Shown piece after piece: positions 62,601 through 64,000 of a stretch of 64,000 nt of DNA (position 1 is the first letter of the stretch; each line of letters begins with the position of its first letter). The notes under the pieces are model-generated. The model was not told the origin of the DNA. It ran no database searches and was given only the letters and a program-made list of their open reading frames with translations. Source of the DNA: Coriaria nepalensis (Eukaryota > Streptophyta > Magnoliopsida > Cucurbitales > Coriariaceae). Position numbers and translations under genes: made by a program. The stretch spans positions 2,368,501 to 2,432,500 of the forward strand of contig CP114488.1 in assembly GCA_027186245.1 (NCBI GenBank). The letters are read 5' to 3'.

Positions 62601-64000
62601 TACAATTCAGGTTATTTAAGTAGATCCGATGTTTCTAAATAAGTCACACCATCAAAAGATAAATTGCGCGGTAAGAAACATGTGGATTCTCATATTTAAC
62701 TTGGTGACCTGCATATTTTTTAATTTTTTTTCCTTTCTCCCCTCTTCTTTCTAAATAACTTTACATGTTGAAAGACTTTAACTTGTGAAGAGTCCTTCGA
62801 CTCCTAGGATTATTCTACGGGTCGAAAAGTTTCGACTTGTGAATGTGTCTTTTGATCTGTAGAGTTACCGGATGGTTTTAGGATATTTATCGGATTATTA
62901 GGAGGAGGGTTTTCCATTGTTGATTTCGGCATCGCTTTCAATCTCTTAACTTCCTCTTGAGGTGATATTGAAGGATCATCTTCATTTCTTTCTTTTTTTG
63001 GGGCCTTTCTTCGCATTCTTACCAATTTGAGCCATTGAGAGTTTTTAAAATGCACTGGGTTTTTTTTCGAGAAAGAATGAGTTCATGACTTCCAATGAAT
63101 TCGTGAGCTGAAATAGATTAATTGATGAAGGGTAAAATGAAGATTCAAAACTTCGAATGTGCATTAATGGAGAAGGGAGTACGAAAGAAAGAAAAGAAAA
63201 TGAAGGAGGGAAGAAATTTTTTTTTTAAATAAGCGGGTCACCGGGTTAAACGCGGTGACCATCATATTTCTTTCCACGTAATTCGTCTTTAGATGACATG
63301 ATTTACCCAAAGATATTGAATTACAGCAGACAACCCAAATTACAATGGTTGCATAATCGCCGTACAATCTAGCACCATACAATCCAATTTTGTTATTACA
63401 TCTACTTCACTACTTGATAATTACCTCCCAACTATCATATGATTTTTCTCAAATGACATCTTACAGTAAAACTTCTTACTTAATCCTTTTTCTTTTTTAC
63501 TTTCCTATATAATAATTTTTAAATATTCCTCATATAAATATTTTTCTTCTCACATATTCTCTAGTCTTCTAATTCATGATACTATAAATTATAATTAATT
63601 TTCATTCTTCTATAATCCTTAATTTGCTTATCCTTAATCTTAATCTCAATCTTTATGTCAAAATCGGTTTAAATTGATTGTTGATATCATTAGTTTCAAC
63701 ACAATTTAATATACCACCAGGTTCACCTATCACCATTATAATATAATATCGATAACGCTACCGTCGTAAATGAAATATTTAATCAGCCATTTTTCAAAAA
63801 TTAGACCAAAGTCCAAAGTATTTAATTTTTAATTTTTTAATATTAACAATGTTATTATTTATTCTTATATTTAATATTAATACTTTACTTTTTACTTAAA
63901 ATTTTATTTATTTATATTTTTATGATTAATCATTTACTCTTAAATTCTGATATAGAAAATAGATCATCATCAATTTAATTTTAACTTTCTAAATAAGTAT
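62600..64000. other. Intergenic, nothing certain
   Basis: 62775-62870 contains a degenerate repeat (gagtccttcgactcctagg ... gtcgaaaagtttcgacttgtga) resembling the internal repeats of the hAT-like elements at 3710-4015. This may be a fragment of the same family. Minus-strand frames at 62810-63055 and 63164-63382 show no domain. The rest is AT-rich. Confidence 0.35.

Noticed and set aside
62810..63055. 81-codon minus-strand frame rich in Lys, Glu and Pro
   Set aside because: No domain, no gene structure, and it lies next to a repeat fragment; not supported as coding.

Overview
The window is nuclear DNA of a flowering plant, most likely a eudicot. It is strongly AT-rich, has intron-containing genes with plant-type splice sites, and holds eroded LTR retrotransposons and hAT transposons of plant families. 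I could not place the species.

The left third (1-21.6 kb) is a tandem array. A unit of about 7.45 kb occurs twice in full (1-7355 and 7356-14807) and a third time in part (14808-20968). Only the third copy runs on into a complete gene, a minus-strand NAC transcription factor of the VND4/VND5 type (three coding exons, 372 residues, with a GC-AG second intron). The other two copies carry only its last exon, a 21-bp stub of exon 2 and the whole 3' flank. Each stub is fused to the same AT-rich segment of about 1.29 kb. The three last exons encode identical protein. Each unit also carries a short non-autonomous hAT-like element of about 0.9 kb.

From 21.6 to 26 kb lie the NAC upstream region and a GC-rich, motif-dense segment without genes. 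From 26 to 49.6 kb lies a graveyard of mobile DNA: a decayed hAT (Ac-like) element with BED finger and dimerisation-region remnants, an unclassified region with diverged direct repeats, a small Ty1/copia remnant (37.3-40.2 kb), and a larger Ty1/copia element (41.6-49.6 kb) with two diverged LTRs of about 1.9-2.0 kb, a primer-binding site, a decayed pol and a polypurine tract. The right LTR of the second element ends about 0.3 kb before the start codon of the next gene.

The right part (49.7-62.2 kb) is gene-rich: HOP/STI1, the Hsp70-Hsp90 organising co-chaperone (plus strand, 7 exons, 566 residues); a pectin methylesterase/invertase inhibitor-type secreted protein (minus, single exon); a small probably plastid-targeted protein of unrecognised family (minus, 8 exons, one apparent 1-bp frameshift); and ATG8, the autophagy ubiquitin-like protein (minus, 5 coding exons), with an unusual FG-repeat tail after the processing glycine. 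The last 1.8 kb is intergenic.

These genes do not form an operon-like system; they are ordinary neighbours. The most unusual structure is the array of identical NAC terminal exons downstream of the intact gene. It could act as a series of alternative 3' exons, as a source of truncated proteins, or be a recent duplication without function. An assembly artefact must be excluded first.
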